DNA of 64,000 nt from Anastrepha obliqua (Eukaryota > Arthropoda > Insecta > Diptera > Tephritidae). The notes beneath the pieces are model-generated. The model saw nothing but the letters and a program-made list of their open reading frames with translations. It was not told the origin of the DNA and searched no databases. Positions 9,377 through 20,739 of this stretch are shown piece after piece; positions within the stretch are counted from its first letter, which is position 1, and each line of letters opens with the position of its first letter. The stretch spans positions 64,746,501 to 64,810,500 of the forward strand of contig NC_072896.1 of NCBI RefSeq assembly GCF_027943255.1, written 5' to 3'. A program made the translations under genes and the position numbers.

Positions 9377-9817
9377 CAGGCGTCCCTCGTATACCACGGT
9401 ACTTGTAAAACACGGTTTCGATATTACACGGCGCAAGAATTGATATTATTGTAATATAACACGATTTTGAAAAATATTCATTTTAAATTTGAAGTTTTTT
9501 TTCCGTTCAATAAGGGGAATACCCCAAATTCATTGCTATAAAAAATACATATCTCATTTCGATTTGAGAAGTGAAAGTACATATGCGTTTTGTCCTTTGT
9601 AAATGAAGTTGATAAAGTTTTCTTAACAAAAACTTCAACCTTTTTCATTTATGTAGTATTTGGAACGAAATTTCAGCTATCATAAAATTTTACACCCCAA
9701 GATTTGGTTTCGATGTAACACGGTACACATTGCTTTTATTTATATTATTTCAAGGTCTCGTATAACACGGTTTCGATATAGCACGGTACGAATTAACCGT
9801 GTTATACGAGGGACGCC
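9377..9817. mobile_element. pogo/Tigger-like MITE
   Basis: The left end CAGGCGTCCCTCGTATACCA (after TA at 9375) is matched by the right end GTTATACGAGGGACGCC (9801-9817). Further sub-terminal copies of the CACGGTTTCGATAT motif occur inside. Ends of the form CAG-x-GTCCCTCGTATA-x-CACGG resemble pogo/Tigger-type transposons. No transposase is present. The right end lacks the final TG-TA because the LINE leader begins exactly at 9818. Confidence 0.6.
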
Positions 9818-10266
9818 ATTCCCATGGCTGCCGGTTCTACGTTACCGGAATGACTCGGGGGTTCGGGAAACCGCCCCAGTAAACTAGCCCTTTCTAGTGA
9901 ACAGCATATCACCCCAAAGCTTACGTCACAGGAGCAACTCCTCGCAGCAACCTTGCTCCAAATGCTTCCCCTCAGGTGCAATAAGTGCCACGGGTGGAGA
10001 CATCTTAAGACCTGTTCAGGCCTTAAGACTCATAGGGAGTGGTCCACACGGTATGTGGCTTCGTGTTGCTCCCGCCAGCAGGCAACCGATGCCTCCTCGG
10101 CTACTACTCCCCCTGATAGGCCGGCACCACCAACCACCAACCGCCACCACAACCCACACCTCCACGGTAAGGAGCCTATCGGAGCAACACAACTCCCCCG
10201 ACTTAACCCATTCTTACCTCCTGCTCCAACCCTAGTGCGGGGACAAACCAGCAGCTCTTGGGACTG
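9818..10266 (+). mobile_element. LOA-type LINE, 5' leader and ORF1 start
   Basis: The leader ATTCCCATGGCTGCCGGTTC runs into a coding region. In frame 9953-10267 the translation carries a cysteine-rich block: LRCNKCHGWRHLKTCSGLKT, then TRYVASCCSRQQ. It is the same zinc-finger-like domain as in the copies at 21580 and 26945, followed by a Pro/Thr-rich linker. This is the first part of a LINE ORF1 (nucleic-acid-binding protein). The copy stops abruptly near 10266; no ORF2 follows. Confidence 0.7.
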
Positions 10267-11529
10267 AAATTTATTTATTTTTTCATTTTAATGGAAACAA
10301 ACTGGAGATGGTTTGAAAAATAATAATGTAAATAAGTATATTTCGTATAAAAATGGAAATTGCCATTGAAGAATTTAGTTGATTAAACACAAAATCAAAA
10401 AAGGTACGCTCATTGGAAACATGTTCCATCAATCCCAGTTTTTGTATAAATAAGCCTGCAATGTATTCCATCGCGTCCTCGTGGAGACCATCCAACTCTT
10501 CTGCCTATTTTAGCTCTTTGTTAAATGCTAGCTCATTGCAAATCTAGAATTCCTTCAAAATCACCTTATCATAAGAAAGAAATAATTTTAAATTCTACAT
10601 TGATGTGTAACTTGGGCGAACCCCCTCGGTTTCATTAGTTTGCACGTTACCACGACCTGCAAAACATCCGGTGTTCCTAATGAATTCTTGTTGGTACCTT
10701 AAGTATTTTTAAAGTTATCCATTAAGTACTTTCGCAACCTTTAGTTGAAAGGCATCGGGTTCGGATTGTCAGAATGTCCATCTTTCGCGCACACTGCCCA
10801 AAAAAAAACTTTATATTATCCTGATTTAAGCGGTATGTCAGGATATATTCCATATCGTACCGGCCCTGGATATATCAAGCAAGTTCTTACTCATAATCAC
10901 ACACTCTTAAAAACAAAATGTTTTTCCTAAAAATTTTAAGTTTCTTCCCTTTTTACTCAATATTTATAGAATTAGCAACCCAGTGTCTTGCTAAGGGAGC
11001 CGATTTGTCAGGAGGGAATGATTTTATTACAATAATACGTTGGTTTTGAAACTAAATATAGTACAAGTATAGTATGTCGAATGGAAGCGAGACCGCCATT
11101 ACGTAAAAATTATTTGACAAATTTAATTTATTGAAATGACCTCATATATACACATCTTTAACCTTTTTTGTTCTCAAACTAAAATATGTAATTTTTCTAA
11201 AAAATTCCAAATAAAAATATTGTATTTGGGCAGAACGAATCTATATGTGTATATACATATATTATATAAACATATAACTGACGCACGTCATTATATGAAG
11301 ATTTTATAACTCAATTTTCACCGGTGATGCCAGTTTGTGGAAAATTTTCCTAAATGAAGAGTATTTTGTAACAAAAATTTATGTAAAGTTAAATTTTTAC
11401 ATTTTCATTTGTTTTTCTTGTGACAAAATTATCGATGCATAATTAATCAGAATTCCACTAAGAATAATAGTTCCTCTTACTTAATGAATTCTTCATGCCC
11501 ACTCGTACTATACTAAAAAATAAATAATT
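10267..11529. other. No firm gene; possible P-like transposase scrap
   Basis: Mostly AT-rich. A 70-residue minus-strand frame at 10283-10495 begins LDGLHEDAMEYIAGLFIQKL. That recalls the A-x-x-Y-I-A-G-x-x-x-K-L motif near the C-terminus of P-element/THAP-type transposases, but the match is short and I give it little weight. Bases 10620-10920 contain longer non-repetitive sequence without a recognisable product. Confidence 0.3.
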
Positions 11530-11570
11530 GGCGCGTACACTTATGTTATGTGTTTGGCCGAGCTCCTCCG
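11530..11570 (-). repeat. SINE 3' end fragment
   Basis: TTGGCGCGTACACTTATGTT followed by GTGTTTGGCCGAGCTCCTCC is the complement of the last 40 bp of the tRNA-SINE body. Confidence 0.6.
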
Positions 11571-12229
11571 ACCAGAGTTGGTAATCTCCTTTGGTACAAT
11601 ACACATTACCTCACCGATTCCTATATACTTACTTATTTAGTTATAAAATTTCTATGCTCTCCAATTTGTGTGAATGTAAGTTGTATAAGAGCAATTTGCA
11701 AAATGCATTGTTTCACATCCGTTATGCCCAGCAGTTTGTATTACGATTCATAATACCTATCGGCGATATTCAGAACTGTAACCGGGCATCTAGTAATTAA
11801 CTCGCCTAGAAAATATACTAAAGTTCACTGTACGTGATTAAAATACAAACATTTATTTCAAAATTACCTTGTATTTCTCATCTTTACGTACAAATTGAAG
11901 CGTGCTCAATTTAATATAAATTGACCTTTAAAAAGCTGAAATAGAGTAATCTCGGCAGTGCGGTGTAAAGAAAAAGTTTCTTCCGCGATTAAAAATTCAG
12001 TGCAAATAATATGCAATTGGAAAGTAATCACTTGTTTACGTTCGTCACTTGGTCACAATAGCGAGACGAAGCTCTTTTTTTTTACCTGATTATCTACCTG
12101 TCCAAATACCTATACTGCGGTCTGATTGCTTTTATTTTTTATTTAATTTATTAAGAGGCTAAAATCAAAATGTCAGAAACATCATCAAAGGTCCCATCTG
12201 TAGTATGTGGGGCTTACTCCCACTTACTC
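11571..12229. other. No gene recognised
   Basis: AT-rich, no protein similarity in any frame, no repeat structure noticed. Confidence 0.4.
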
Positions 12230-13780
12230 CATAACAATCCTCCTTTTCGCCTGAATTCCACCTTGGTGGCACCGGGTTTGTGTTAATTGATACAACATGT
12301 ACTTGCGTCCGACAAAACTGCGGTTTAAAAGACAAAACTCCACGCTAGCTCTTCCCTTACAACCATGGATGGCTATAACGTGCACAGAAAGTATGCGAGG
12401 CAGTGGTGGCGGCCTAGCGTTCATGGCCCTGTATAGTAGGCCATTATCATCTCATCGATGAATGCATCGGCCTCAGGGATAGCACCTTAGAATGTCAAGT
12501 TATAGCGATGCCGAGTCCGAAATTTATAATATCTATATATCCCCTGTCACCTGCTACCCGACAGGATATCACCCTGAAATCGGTGCGCTCATCAGAGGTG
12601 AAAACTGATTGGTAATAGGTGACTTTAATGCGTATTACGATCTTTGGCCCTCAAGCCGATCGCAGAGGACAGCATTTGGCAGATCAGATAGACGATTCGA
12701 CATTTAGCATAGTAAGCGTATTCCGCAAGGCTCTCCCCGCTGCCGCGAGCTACTTTAGCCTACAAGCGTCTAGTCACCAGACGGCTGTACAAACTTCCAA
12801 ACAGCAGTGCGCCGCTTGTTTCCCCCAGTGATGAGGTCCAGGGGGCCATAAACCAACTGAAAACATCAAAATCCATTAGCCTTGACGGACTTACCATGCT
12901 GATGCTGAAAAACCTGGGTCCGTTGGGAGTAGAGTACCTCACGAGCGTTTTCAATATGTCTATGGCCACTCTCGTAATTCCTGACGAGTGGTAATCAGGG
13001 AGAATAGTTTTGAACTCTTGAAGCCCTTCTACTCCGACTCTACACGAAACATCTGACCCCAGCCACACCTCAGCATGGCTTCCGAAGAGCACATAGTACT
13101 ACCACAGCACTCACCGCCACAAACACCCAGATCAACCGCGGGCGAACTATCTGAGTGGTCGAAACTCGTCGGTACTATTTCGAGATGTTGCGCAGTGTGG
13201 TGCTCTTTCACTCTTGCTTTTCAACTTCTACATATCGAAGCTCCTCCAGCCACCAGTGGGAGTTTCCCAGGTATCCTGCGTCGACTACTGTACGATAATG
13301 GCGTCGGGTAATGACATTAATGACCTGTGCGTCAAAGTAAACGACTACCTCGCCTGCCTTTCTCACTTCTTCACTGCGAGGAATCTACAACTTTCTCCCA
13401 CTAAGTCTACGGGGATTCTCTTTATCACCTGGACAGGAGGTGAAACTGCAACTCAAGGTCAAAACGGACGACACACCAATACCGACTGTTAGCAAGCCGA
13501 CTGGGAGTTACCTTCGGCAGTTTGTGCTCCTTCTCTGCGCACACAACCGCAATTACTAAAGTCCAAAACCCCAACAAGGACCTCATATCGCTAGCCGGCA
13601 GTACTTGGAGCAAAGGCAAAGAAATGTTGTTGGTGACTTTTAAAGCAATTGGCCGACCGGTTCTAAATTACGCTGCGCCTGTCTGGTCGCCTTTTTTTTT
13701 GTGGAGGAGGAAAGCATCGAAAGCCGATACTCACATTGTGGCCGTCGGTGTAGGACTTTAATCTGAATAAAAACTCTCTA
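12230..13780 (+). pseudogene. LOA-type LINE ORF2, heavily decayed
   Basis: Plus-strand frames read successive parts of a LINE ORF2. Endonuclease pieces come first (KTKLHASSSLTTMDGYNVHRK near 12330-12390, then LVIGDFNAYYDLWP near 12611-12650). A linker follows, then reverse-transcriptase pieces. Near 13210-13480 there is YISKLLQPPVGVSQVSC, then GNDINDLCVKVNDYLACLS and ARNLQLSPTKST. The aligned copy at 51917-52351 keeps the YADD catalytic box here, whereas this copy reads VDYC. The end (LVTFKAIGRPVLNYAAPVW, 13635-13690) is the connection region after the RT. Many stops and indels make it non-functional. Confidence 0.75.
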
Positions 13781-13789
13781 TTGTCCCAA

Positions 13790-14445
13790 CGGTTGCTCCT
13801 CCCGGAAACCTGCCGTTAAGTAATACCTCGGGAGGCCGTTATGGAGTGTATTAACTGCTAGTACGAGAATCTGTCCTGTGTTCGTCTTGCAACGATTCTT
13901 CAGTATTTATATCAGCCTAGAGATCAAGCTGTAGATGGCGCAAGTTCGCCTTTCGGATCCATTCTTCATCACGAAGCGTTTTCATTATATGTACGCGCTA
14001 CTACACCACTTAATGCTCGCCGTTTTGCAGGTTTATTGCACATTTTCATCGTGAGGCTTGCCTCTGTAGGATGCTCGCCAAAAATCCTGCAAAGGTCTTC
14101 TCTTTCGGTGTGGAAGTGCGGGTACCGGAATAGCAGATGCCTTGGACTATTTGGTTCGTCAGGCAGACCGGGTCGTTTTCCAAATTAAAGCGGACCGTCA
14201 CGGAGAAGTCGATTTCACCGTAATTCCTTCAAAACCGTTTTGCTATGCCTGGTACCTAGCTTGTTCGTCCAACGACCATTTTTTGAAAGGTCCCAGCGTT
14301 GCTGCCACTCTCTCATGGTTCGCTGCCTCTCTTCTTCTTTAATAACACTAAGCGGTATTTCTCGCGCTAAATTATAGAGCCTCTGCAGCTCTTTGATCGC
14401 GAGATCTATAGGGATTTTTCTCTATATGACTGCTATGGCGTCGTC
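13790..14445 (-). pseudogene. R1/LOA-like LINE C-terminal region
   Basis: The minus-strand translation from about 14440 reads IKELQRLYNLAREIPLS, then TMREWQQRWDLSKNGRWTNK. The pattern W-Q-x-R-W-D-x-S-x-x-G-R-W-T is typical of the region after the reverse transcriptase in R1-like and related LINEs. Downstream frames are broken. It sits head to head with the plus-strand LINE ending near 13780, so two insertions are juxtaposed. Confidence 0.65.
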
Positions 14446-14449
14446 TAAA

Positions 14450-14635
14450 ACATGCTGTTTCGTCGGGTTGGGTCCAGAGGGAGAGGGGTGTTAGATGAGT
14501 CGGTTTTAGAGGGCATGTGAAAAGGTGGTTAGTGTCGTGCGGGGTTCCTTCACATGCCGGACATATGTTTAGTATGACGGGGTCAATTCAGGATAGGTAG
14601 GAGCTTACGGAACGAACTTTGCTGCCACACGCTCC
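14450..14635 (-). pseudogene. LOA-type LINE 3' coding end
   Basis: This is the complement of the conserved LINE terminus seen also at 51240-51400 and 62830-62960 (GGTTGGGTCCAGAGGGAGAG, GGCATGTGAAAAGGTGGTTA). On the minus strand it encodes the C-terminal cysteine/histidine region, where translation of the sister copies reads CxACEG, then PxHLTPLSLWxQPV-like residues. Truncated on both sides. Confidence 0.65.
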
Positions 14636-14670
14636 ATGCCCAAAATTTCCGAGCATCCTCAGCGTTTCCA

Positions 14671-14787
14671 CGGCAGTCGGTTCTACGTTACCGATACGAC
14701 CCGGATTTGTATCCGGCCAAAGATTGCTACTCCAGCAGCATTCCCCGTATGTAAGAATGGGGAATGTTTATGCTGCTACAACAACAA
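14671..14787 (+). mobile_element. Mini-retroposon, second (CAA)n-tailed copy
   Basis: About 80-85% identical by eye to 861-981: GCAGTCGGTTCTACGTTACC, GACCCGGATTTGTATCCGG, then the ATTCCCCGTATG / GGGGAATG hairpin and TGCTGCTACAACAACAAG. The right flank is the mariner fragment; no clear target duplication is seen, so one flank was probably lost. Confidence 0.7.
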
Positions 14788-15114
14788 GAACAGCTCGATG
14801 GGAGCTAATGCCGCATCCACCATACTCTCTGGATATTGCACCTTGTGATTATCACCTTTTCCGTGGACTTGAATCCAATATGAGTAACAAGAACTACTCC
14901 TCAAAAGAAGCTATAAAAAGGGATATCGAAGCGTATTTTGGCTCCAAGGACAAAGAATTTTTTTGAGCAAGGAATTAAAAATTTGCCTAAACATTGGGAA
15001 GACATTGTAGATAATGAAGAAAAATATATTATTGATTAATAAATACTTTAAACATATTTTTTATTAATTTTAAAATCACCTTTAAAAAACGCACGAACTT
15101 ATGGACTGACCTGA
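14788..15114 (+). mobile_element. DD34D mariner 3' end
   Basis: Frame 14788-14966 matches the C-terminal part of the mariner at 48862-50092 (WELMPHPPYSLDIAPCDYHL), with the last catalytic aspartate in CDYHLF. A one-base shift follows near 14960. The 3' end has the terminal inverted repeat CGCACGAACTTATGGACTGA (15089-15108 region) ending at 15114 before TA. Its complement is the left end of the 48862 copy. 5' truncated. Confidence 0.8.
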
Positions 15115-15116
15115 TA

Positions 15117-16007
15117 CATAACGAAAACTGTCGGCGGAGAGCGTGGTTATGTACTTATAAATGCATGTAGTTAATATGCGTGAGCCGTATGGGCATATAC
15201 ATATAAGCTTAGGCTGCTGATGTTGTAAAATTATTTCCGTTTTATTGCTATGTTTTCCATTTTGGTTGATGAGCATAGCAATACTTTATTTGTGTTTTTT
15301 TTTTTTTTGTTTATGGGAGCATACGTGGATTGTGTTGTTGTACTCACGCACACCACAGACCGGTAGTCTTTTCGGACGACCAACAAGCAAGAACAATGAA
15401 AACAAATTTTTAATCAACGGAAGCGGTGAATTTCAGCTTGAAATATGTTTTTACTATACTTGATATGTTTATAAAAACAGTTTTTTATATTACTTTTTGA
15501 CATATGTGTATCTGTATGTATGTACTTATGTCTGTATAATGTACTTTTACCTAAGTAGTAATCTCCAACACAAGCAGAAATACCAAAAGGGCCAATCCAA
15601 AGAATGTGTATGTGGTTATCATTATGAGAAGAAATTAAAACAAGTAAAGTAATAATAATAGTGAAAAATCTAAATATTATACCACCAAAATACATAGCAA
15701 TCGCACACGAGGTCAAAGTAAGCTGCTACAACGACAACAATTAAGCAATAAGTAAACAAATAATTTGATATCGTTGCTGTTCCAAAAGAGGAAGCGAAAG
15801 TGAAACCACTACCTAAAATAATCGTCAAAGTGAAAATATTTAGCAACTAATTATGTATATTTATAAATGGCACGCTAATGCCAATATTTTAAACCAAAAA
15901 TTTAAAAAGATAGTCACTCACTGAATCGGTGAATAATATTACCAAAATAGTTTATTAAAAATAGATCAATTATATGTATACGTCTCAAAAAGCCATAACG
16001 AATCAAA
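15117..16007 (+). promoter_or_regulatory. Upstream region and probable 5' UTR of Rapgap1
   Basis: This is repeat-poor DNA between the mariner end and the first coding exon. The last 250 bases are A-rich with GTGAAA and CAACAATTAAGCAATAA-like leader sequence and contain no long open frame. A TAA stop lies in frame 12 bases upstream of the start codon. No canonical TATA box plus initiator pair could be fixed, so the transcription start is unknown. Assignment rests on position only. Confidence 0.4.
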
Positions 16008-16243
16008 ATGCTGAAAATTCATATGTTGGAACAAGTAGTGAACACGGAGACTGCACTCGATGTGGTGGCAACCCTGCCGAAAACACCTGCATCTACTTCG
16101 ACGTCACCTAAGCGCAGCGGCAGTAGCTGCAGCAGTAATGGGCGCACTCCCACTGCCTCTACTTCGCCATCACTGCTACGTCAGCATTCATATCCTGTGC
16201 CGGAGGTATCACAGTGTCAAATAAGCGGCAGCATCAAATCAGG
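16008..16243 (+). CDS. Rapgap1: Rap1 GTPase-activating protein, first coding exon
   Basis: The product would be the N-terminus of a RapGAP, a cytoplasmic activator of GTP hydrolysis by Rap1. The exon starts ATG in a good fly context (CAAA before ATG), with an in-frame TAA 12 bases upstream, and encodes 78 residues plus two bases. The peptide begins MLKIHMLEQVVNTETALDVV and continues into a Ser/Thr/Pro-rich, probably disordered stretch (KTPASTSTSPKRSG, RQHSYPVPEV). The exon ends at a strong donor GG|GTAAGT. The two leftover bases GG combine with the first G of the exon at 50261 to give a glycine codon, and the frame stays open through the GoLoco exon. That phase match, the splice sites and the codon use support a real exon. 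The N-terminal sequence alone is not diagnostic; it may be one of several alternative first exons. Confidence 0.75.
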
Positions 16244-16249
16244 GTAAGT

Positions 16250-16419
16250 TGAGAAAATTCAAGTTTCTAATAATATCTTGCTTTGGAGAAAAACATACAA
16301 TAAAGGTGTTCCAATAAAAGCGGGTCGAGATGGAATAAAACGCAAGACAATGATTTCATGCGAATATAAAGTTTTATTAATACGTTTAACATTTATGTAC
16401 GTATGTTAACAGTATGTAA
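16250..16419. other. Intron 5' end, no gene
   Basis: Contains GTGTTCCAATAAAAGCGGGTC near 16307, possibly a transposon terminus, but its partner was not found. Confidence 0.35.
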
Positions 16420-17324
16420 CTTCTGCACAAATATGAACGAGACGGTATCAATAAAACGGTCCGCGGATAACATATGGCAAAAATAAATTTTTTGTTTTTT
16501 GGTAGGACTGTTTTAAGCTTACATGGCAAATTTCAGCGTGATATGTCACATAGTTTGTTTTCTGTGCTACTGTAAACAAGTCAAGCTCGAGTATGTTCTT
16601 CGAATTCTGTTTTATGTCTTCAATTGTCTCAAAATGTTTTCCACGGAGCGGCAACTTGAGCTTGGGAAACAGGAAAAAGTCACATGGAGCCATATCAGGC
16701 GAATACGGTGCTTGCGGAACCATATTAACATTATTTTTGTTCAAATAATCGCGAACAAGACGTGATGTGTTAGCTGGTGCATTAGCGTGATGCAAGAACC
16801 ATGACTTGTTGTCCCACAATTCCTTCCTCGCGCAAACGCTTTAAAACGTCTAAATAATATTCAGCGTTAACCGATTTTGCGATTTGTGCGATTTTCAAGC
16901 ACAATTTCCTTTACTTTTCCGATGTTTTCGTCGTTTACTGATGTTGCTGGACGACGTTCATGAGGCAAGTTTTCAACCGATGTACGGCCCTCTTTGAACG
17001 ATTTGTACCATTGGAAAACACGTGCACGCGATAGAGCAGAGTCCCCATAGGTTGTCAGCAACATTTTTAAGCCGAAATTTTGTTGGAATAACAAAATTTC
17101 AAACAAATTCTTTGTTCAACTTGAATTTCCATCGTTAAATTCGAAGAACATACTCGAGCTTGACTTGTTTACAGTAACACAGAAAACAAACTATGTGACA
17201 TATCACGCTGAAATTTGCCATGTAAGCTTATAACAGTCCTACCAAAAAACAAAAAATTTATTTTTGCCATATGTCATCCGCGGACCGTTTTATTGATACC
17301 GTCTCGTTCATATTTGAGCAGAAG
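16420..17324 (-). mobile_element. Deleted mariner with 186-bp inverted arms
   Basis: The left arm 16420-16606 and right arm 17139-17324 are near-identical inverted repeats (for example GAACGAGACGGTATCAATAA and GGACCGTTTTATTGATACCG). Between them, minus-strand frames give a mariner N-terminal part (17106-16867: SALSRARVFQWYKSFKEGRT, then the linker RRPATSVNDENIGKV). They also give a C-terminal part (16819-16448: SPDMAPCDFFLFPKLKLPLR). The middle is deleted. The second catalytic aspartate is replaced: the box reads LHHANAPAN rather than HDNAPxH. Arms this long are unusual for mariner, whose TIRs are usually about 30 bp. The left arm includes the 3' end of the coding region, so the right arm may derive from an inverted duplication of the 3' end. 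Confidence 0.75.
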
Positions 17325-17682
17325 GTATATGCAGTTAACCTACTCTTGCCTGATCGATTGAGAGGCCGGAATCCTCAAGAAGATTATCATTATTGAAATA
17401 CATGTATGTAAAACCAATTACATTTGTGCTACTATAATAGGCGAATGAATACATATGTATTTGTTCCTTATTAGAAGATTTATTTTGCCATGGCGCTTTT
17501 GTGCACAGAAAAGTATTGAACTTAGGAGTTTTGCAATTGTTTCTGGTGTGGGAAAAAAAACCTAGCTCACCACAAATTGAATAGAAGTTTTTTGGTTTAT
17601 TTAGATCAGAAAACAAGCTGTATTTTGTGTTTGAAAATGTTCAAGCTAAATTTAAAAGCATCTCGTAGTGTTTACCGTTAAG
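17325..17682. other. No gene recognised
   Basis: Intronic AT-rich sequence; no repeat or protein match seen. Confidence 0.4.
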
Positions 17683-17900
17683 AATAACATGTTTCTAATA
17701 GCGGTCGCCCCTCGGCAGGCAATGGGAAACATCCGAGTGTATTTCTGCCATGAAAAAGCTCCTTATAAAAATATGTATATGCCGTTCGGAGTCGGCTTAA
17801 AACTGTAGGTCGCTCCATTTGTGGAACAACATCAAGACACACACCACAAATAGGAGCAGGAGTTCGGCCAAACACCCAAAAGGGGTGTATATATATAATA
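17683..17900 (+). mobile_element. tRNA-derived SINE, 5' truncated
   Basis: Body of the SINE from CTAATAGCGGTCGCCCCTCG through GGCAGGCAATGGGAAAC, GCCGTTCGGAGTCGGCTTAA and TTCGGCCAAACACCC to a TATATA tail. The tRNA-like head is missing, consistent with 5' truncation. Confidence 0.8.
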
Positions 17901-19871
17901 AAAACAAACAAACTTGGATTGCTATCAGTAAAATTACTATTTTAATTTTTATCTCAGTACTTGTGACAACCTCGAAACTTTCACCGAGCCCTGTTTTCAT
18001 TACGTGCAAGAATCGCATTTCTACTGTACTTGTATAAATATTGTGTAATGCAGTAGAAGTAGCAGTAGCAGTCCACTAATACTAGAATACATACATACAT
18101 GTACAAATAATACCGATGTAGAATACATAACTAAATAAAGTATGTAACAATGAAGTTGCATTCTTTGTATTTATCTTCTGCATGCATGTGTATGTATAAG
18201 CGTTTTTGCATGAAAGTCGTTAAGGGTTAAAAATGCTATGTTTTTCAGCTCTTTCGTTATACTTAAACTTTAGCACATCAGTGAAGCAACCTAACAACTG
18301 TAATGGCAGAATAAAGCAAACATTTAAAAAAAAAATATCAGATTGAAAATAAAGCTGAAGACGAAAGCGGCTCAAATATCACGTGCGTGCCATTTGTGGA
18401 AGTCTGGAAAGTGTCACCACGCACAGTGGATTTCAATGCTGGCAGTATTATCGGTCTTAGTGCTGGTTTCTAAATAAATGAAGTCTTACGAGTTCATATT
18501 TATAACAGCAAAAACAAGCCAAAGAACGAAAATCGGTCGTTGAATATGAAAATTCGATAATAAAAAGTTGTTATGATCTACTATATTTTTAACCCAAAGC
18601 CGTTATTTGGCGATATCTCGAAACAACAGGATAGAAAAGTTATTTGGATTTTCGTACTCAGTGATTATATACAAGTGGGATGGTATGGTACCTGGGTAAA
18701 AATTTCTTTAATTATGTGTAAACGTGTTTAGGGAAGTAACTCAACTTTGAAACTACCTAGAGAGGATTTTTTTTGAGAGGGTCTTGAAAATAATTCATTA
18801 TAAACAGCCGAAAATTGTTAGAACTAGGGTCCATTTGTTGCAACAATTTGTCACTTTGGTGTTGAGAGCATTAATCAAAAATATCAAAAACTTTGGAATG
18901 TCTACAATTTACCACCCCTTCATTTCGTCTTATTTATTCCTACATATGTATGTATATATTTACATATACATATATGTACGCACAATGGGTGAGTGGAATT
19001 TTTTGTTGTAGTTAACGGTAATTGGAAATTTGTTGTATTTTAAAATTGCGTCAAAAGAGCAATCAACAGCCAACACTATGCAAATTATCTTTAAACATTT
19101 ATTGGTAAAAACATACATAAATATTTATCACGAACCGGTTCCTCCTTTTCACAGCACGTTTGGACGGATCATGAAAAGATAATACAATACCTGCTTATGA
19201 AATATCGTGTTAATTATCACAAATATGTACATATGTGCAGACACTCGGATAGTAATGTAAAATACTGATTCATTGTAGTTTACTGGCAAAAAGTAAAATT
19301 TTGATTATTTGACAAAATAAAAACACAATAGCAACCATAGCTGTATACATACGTCTAAACACATACAACCCTACAATCTATGAAAACCTCCGATGCCAAT
19401 AAGTCGTAGTCAATGTCGCCAATTCAACGGCTTTTGTAAGGTTATATAAACAAATTCGATTTTCTGTTAACTTTTTTCGTTGTTTTTTAATTGGGTTCCT
19501 AAAAATCAAAGCGAGTAGTTTACTCCTTCCTTCTAACACAGCGATTTTACAATATACACATTTTTCGTAATATCACATTTTGTTTATTTGAGAATACGAA
19601 ACATAGAGATATCAATTTTAAAACACATTACTAAAAGGAAATTCACATGTTCGTACTACTTAATTAAACAAACCGTTTTATAGTAATTATTTTTTTTTAA
19701 GGAACCCATTTGATCTCGTGTGATATCAAATAAATCAAAATTAAAAAATTGTTATCTAACCTTTCGGCGTCTTTTGTGACGTTTAATGTGCAATCGACTT
19801 TCTTGTTTATCCGATGTAATTTAAGTCTATTAGATGTGTGGGGCGTATTTCAAAATTAGAAAAAAATTGTA
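17901..19871. other. Nearly 2 kb without recognisable features
   Basis: AT-rich intron DNA with TACATACATATG-type microsatellites (18084-18110, 18935-18980). Short open frames here have no similarity I recognise. No inverted repeats were noticed. Confidence 0.45.
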
Positions 19872-20416
19872 TACAGGGTTTGATTGAAAAGTAATGATCC
19901 TCCTCGCGCGGAGCGTCTGCCAAGCGATCAACCGAATCGGCTGGTGGGGGAAAATGATCGTTGGACCTTCCACTAGAAACCGGTCCCAGTTCGCTGGCAA
20001 CAGCGGTGCCGTTAACATCGCTCCGCGCGTGAGAGCTGTTTTAAAAATGTGTTAGGATTTTGCAGTGGCGAAAATGCAGCGATCGCTGGAGCAACGTTAC
20101 TCGATCAAATTTTGCGTAAAGTTAAACAAAACGAGTACCGAAACCGGCACTTCCCCACCCTCCCTACAGCCCAGACCTCTCCTCTCCGGACTTCTTCTTG
20201 TTCCCTCGACTCCATCGAGGCGATCCAAAAAACTTTGACAGCCGAATTGAACGCGATTCCGGCGGATGAGTTTAAAAAATGTTTCCTGCAGTGGAAGGAC
20301 CGCTACCAGCGGTGTATTGACGCTCAAGGGTTCTATTTTGAGGAATATTAGTTGTATAAGCCAAAAGGTTTAATAAAACTGCTTAAAAAAAATAAGGCTC
20401 ATTACTTTTAAATCAG
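19872..20416 (+). mobile_element. Internally deleted DD34D mariner
   Basis: The left end ACAGGGTTTGATTGAAAAGT follows TA; the right end ATTACTTTTAAATCAG (20401-20416) is its inverted partner but lacks the outermost bases. After a GC-rich leader, the plus strand retains a start-like region. It then jumps to the catalytic tail: one frame reads HFPTLPTAQTSPL and the overlapping frame reads HPPYSPDLSSPDFFLFPRL, with the final catalytic D. The C-terminal residues are AELNAIPADEFKKCFLQWKD, ending GFYFEEY. Two frames are needed, so at least one frameshift is present. About 545 bp against about 1.3 kb for an intact element. Confidence 0.75.
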
Positions 20417-20739
20417 TTACTATTGCTAATATTTTGAAGTCGAAATTTATCAACAGTCTAAAAGTCTAAGAAAAATTATTTTCTACTTTTTATTTCATTC
20501 CATGGTATAATTGTTTACAAAATATGTGTTTTTGTATCACTTCGTTCGGGACCGTTTTGAATCAATACTTAAGAGCGTCCAAATGAAAAAACAAAGTCGG
20601 CATTAACAGTTGCGGAGGGAGCAATGGTTGTTTAATTTTCACATTTCTTGAAAATAACAGCATTTACTCCTTCCTTACCCAGCAAGCCGTTACCAACTGA
20701 AATATTTTGCTATTAGGTATATATTGTATTTATTTAAAT
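20417..20739. other. No gene recognised
   Basis: AT-rich intronic spacer. Confidence 0.4.

Noticed and set aside
10283..10495. Possible P-element transposase fragment
   Set aside because: Only one short motif-like stretch (A-M-E-Y-I-A-G); not enough for a gene call, kept only as a remark in the spacer entry.
20097..20327. Minus-strand open frame opposite the mariner tail
   Set aside because: Shadow of the transposase C-terminus on the other strand.
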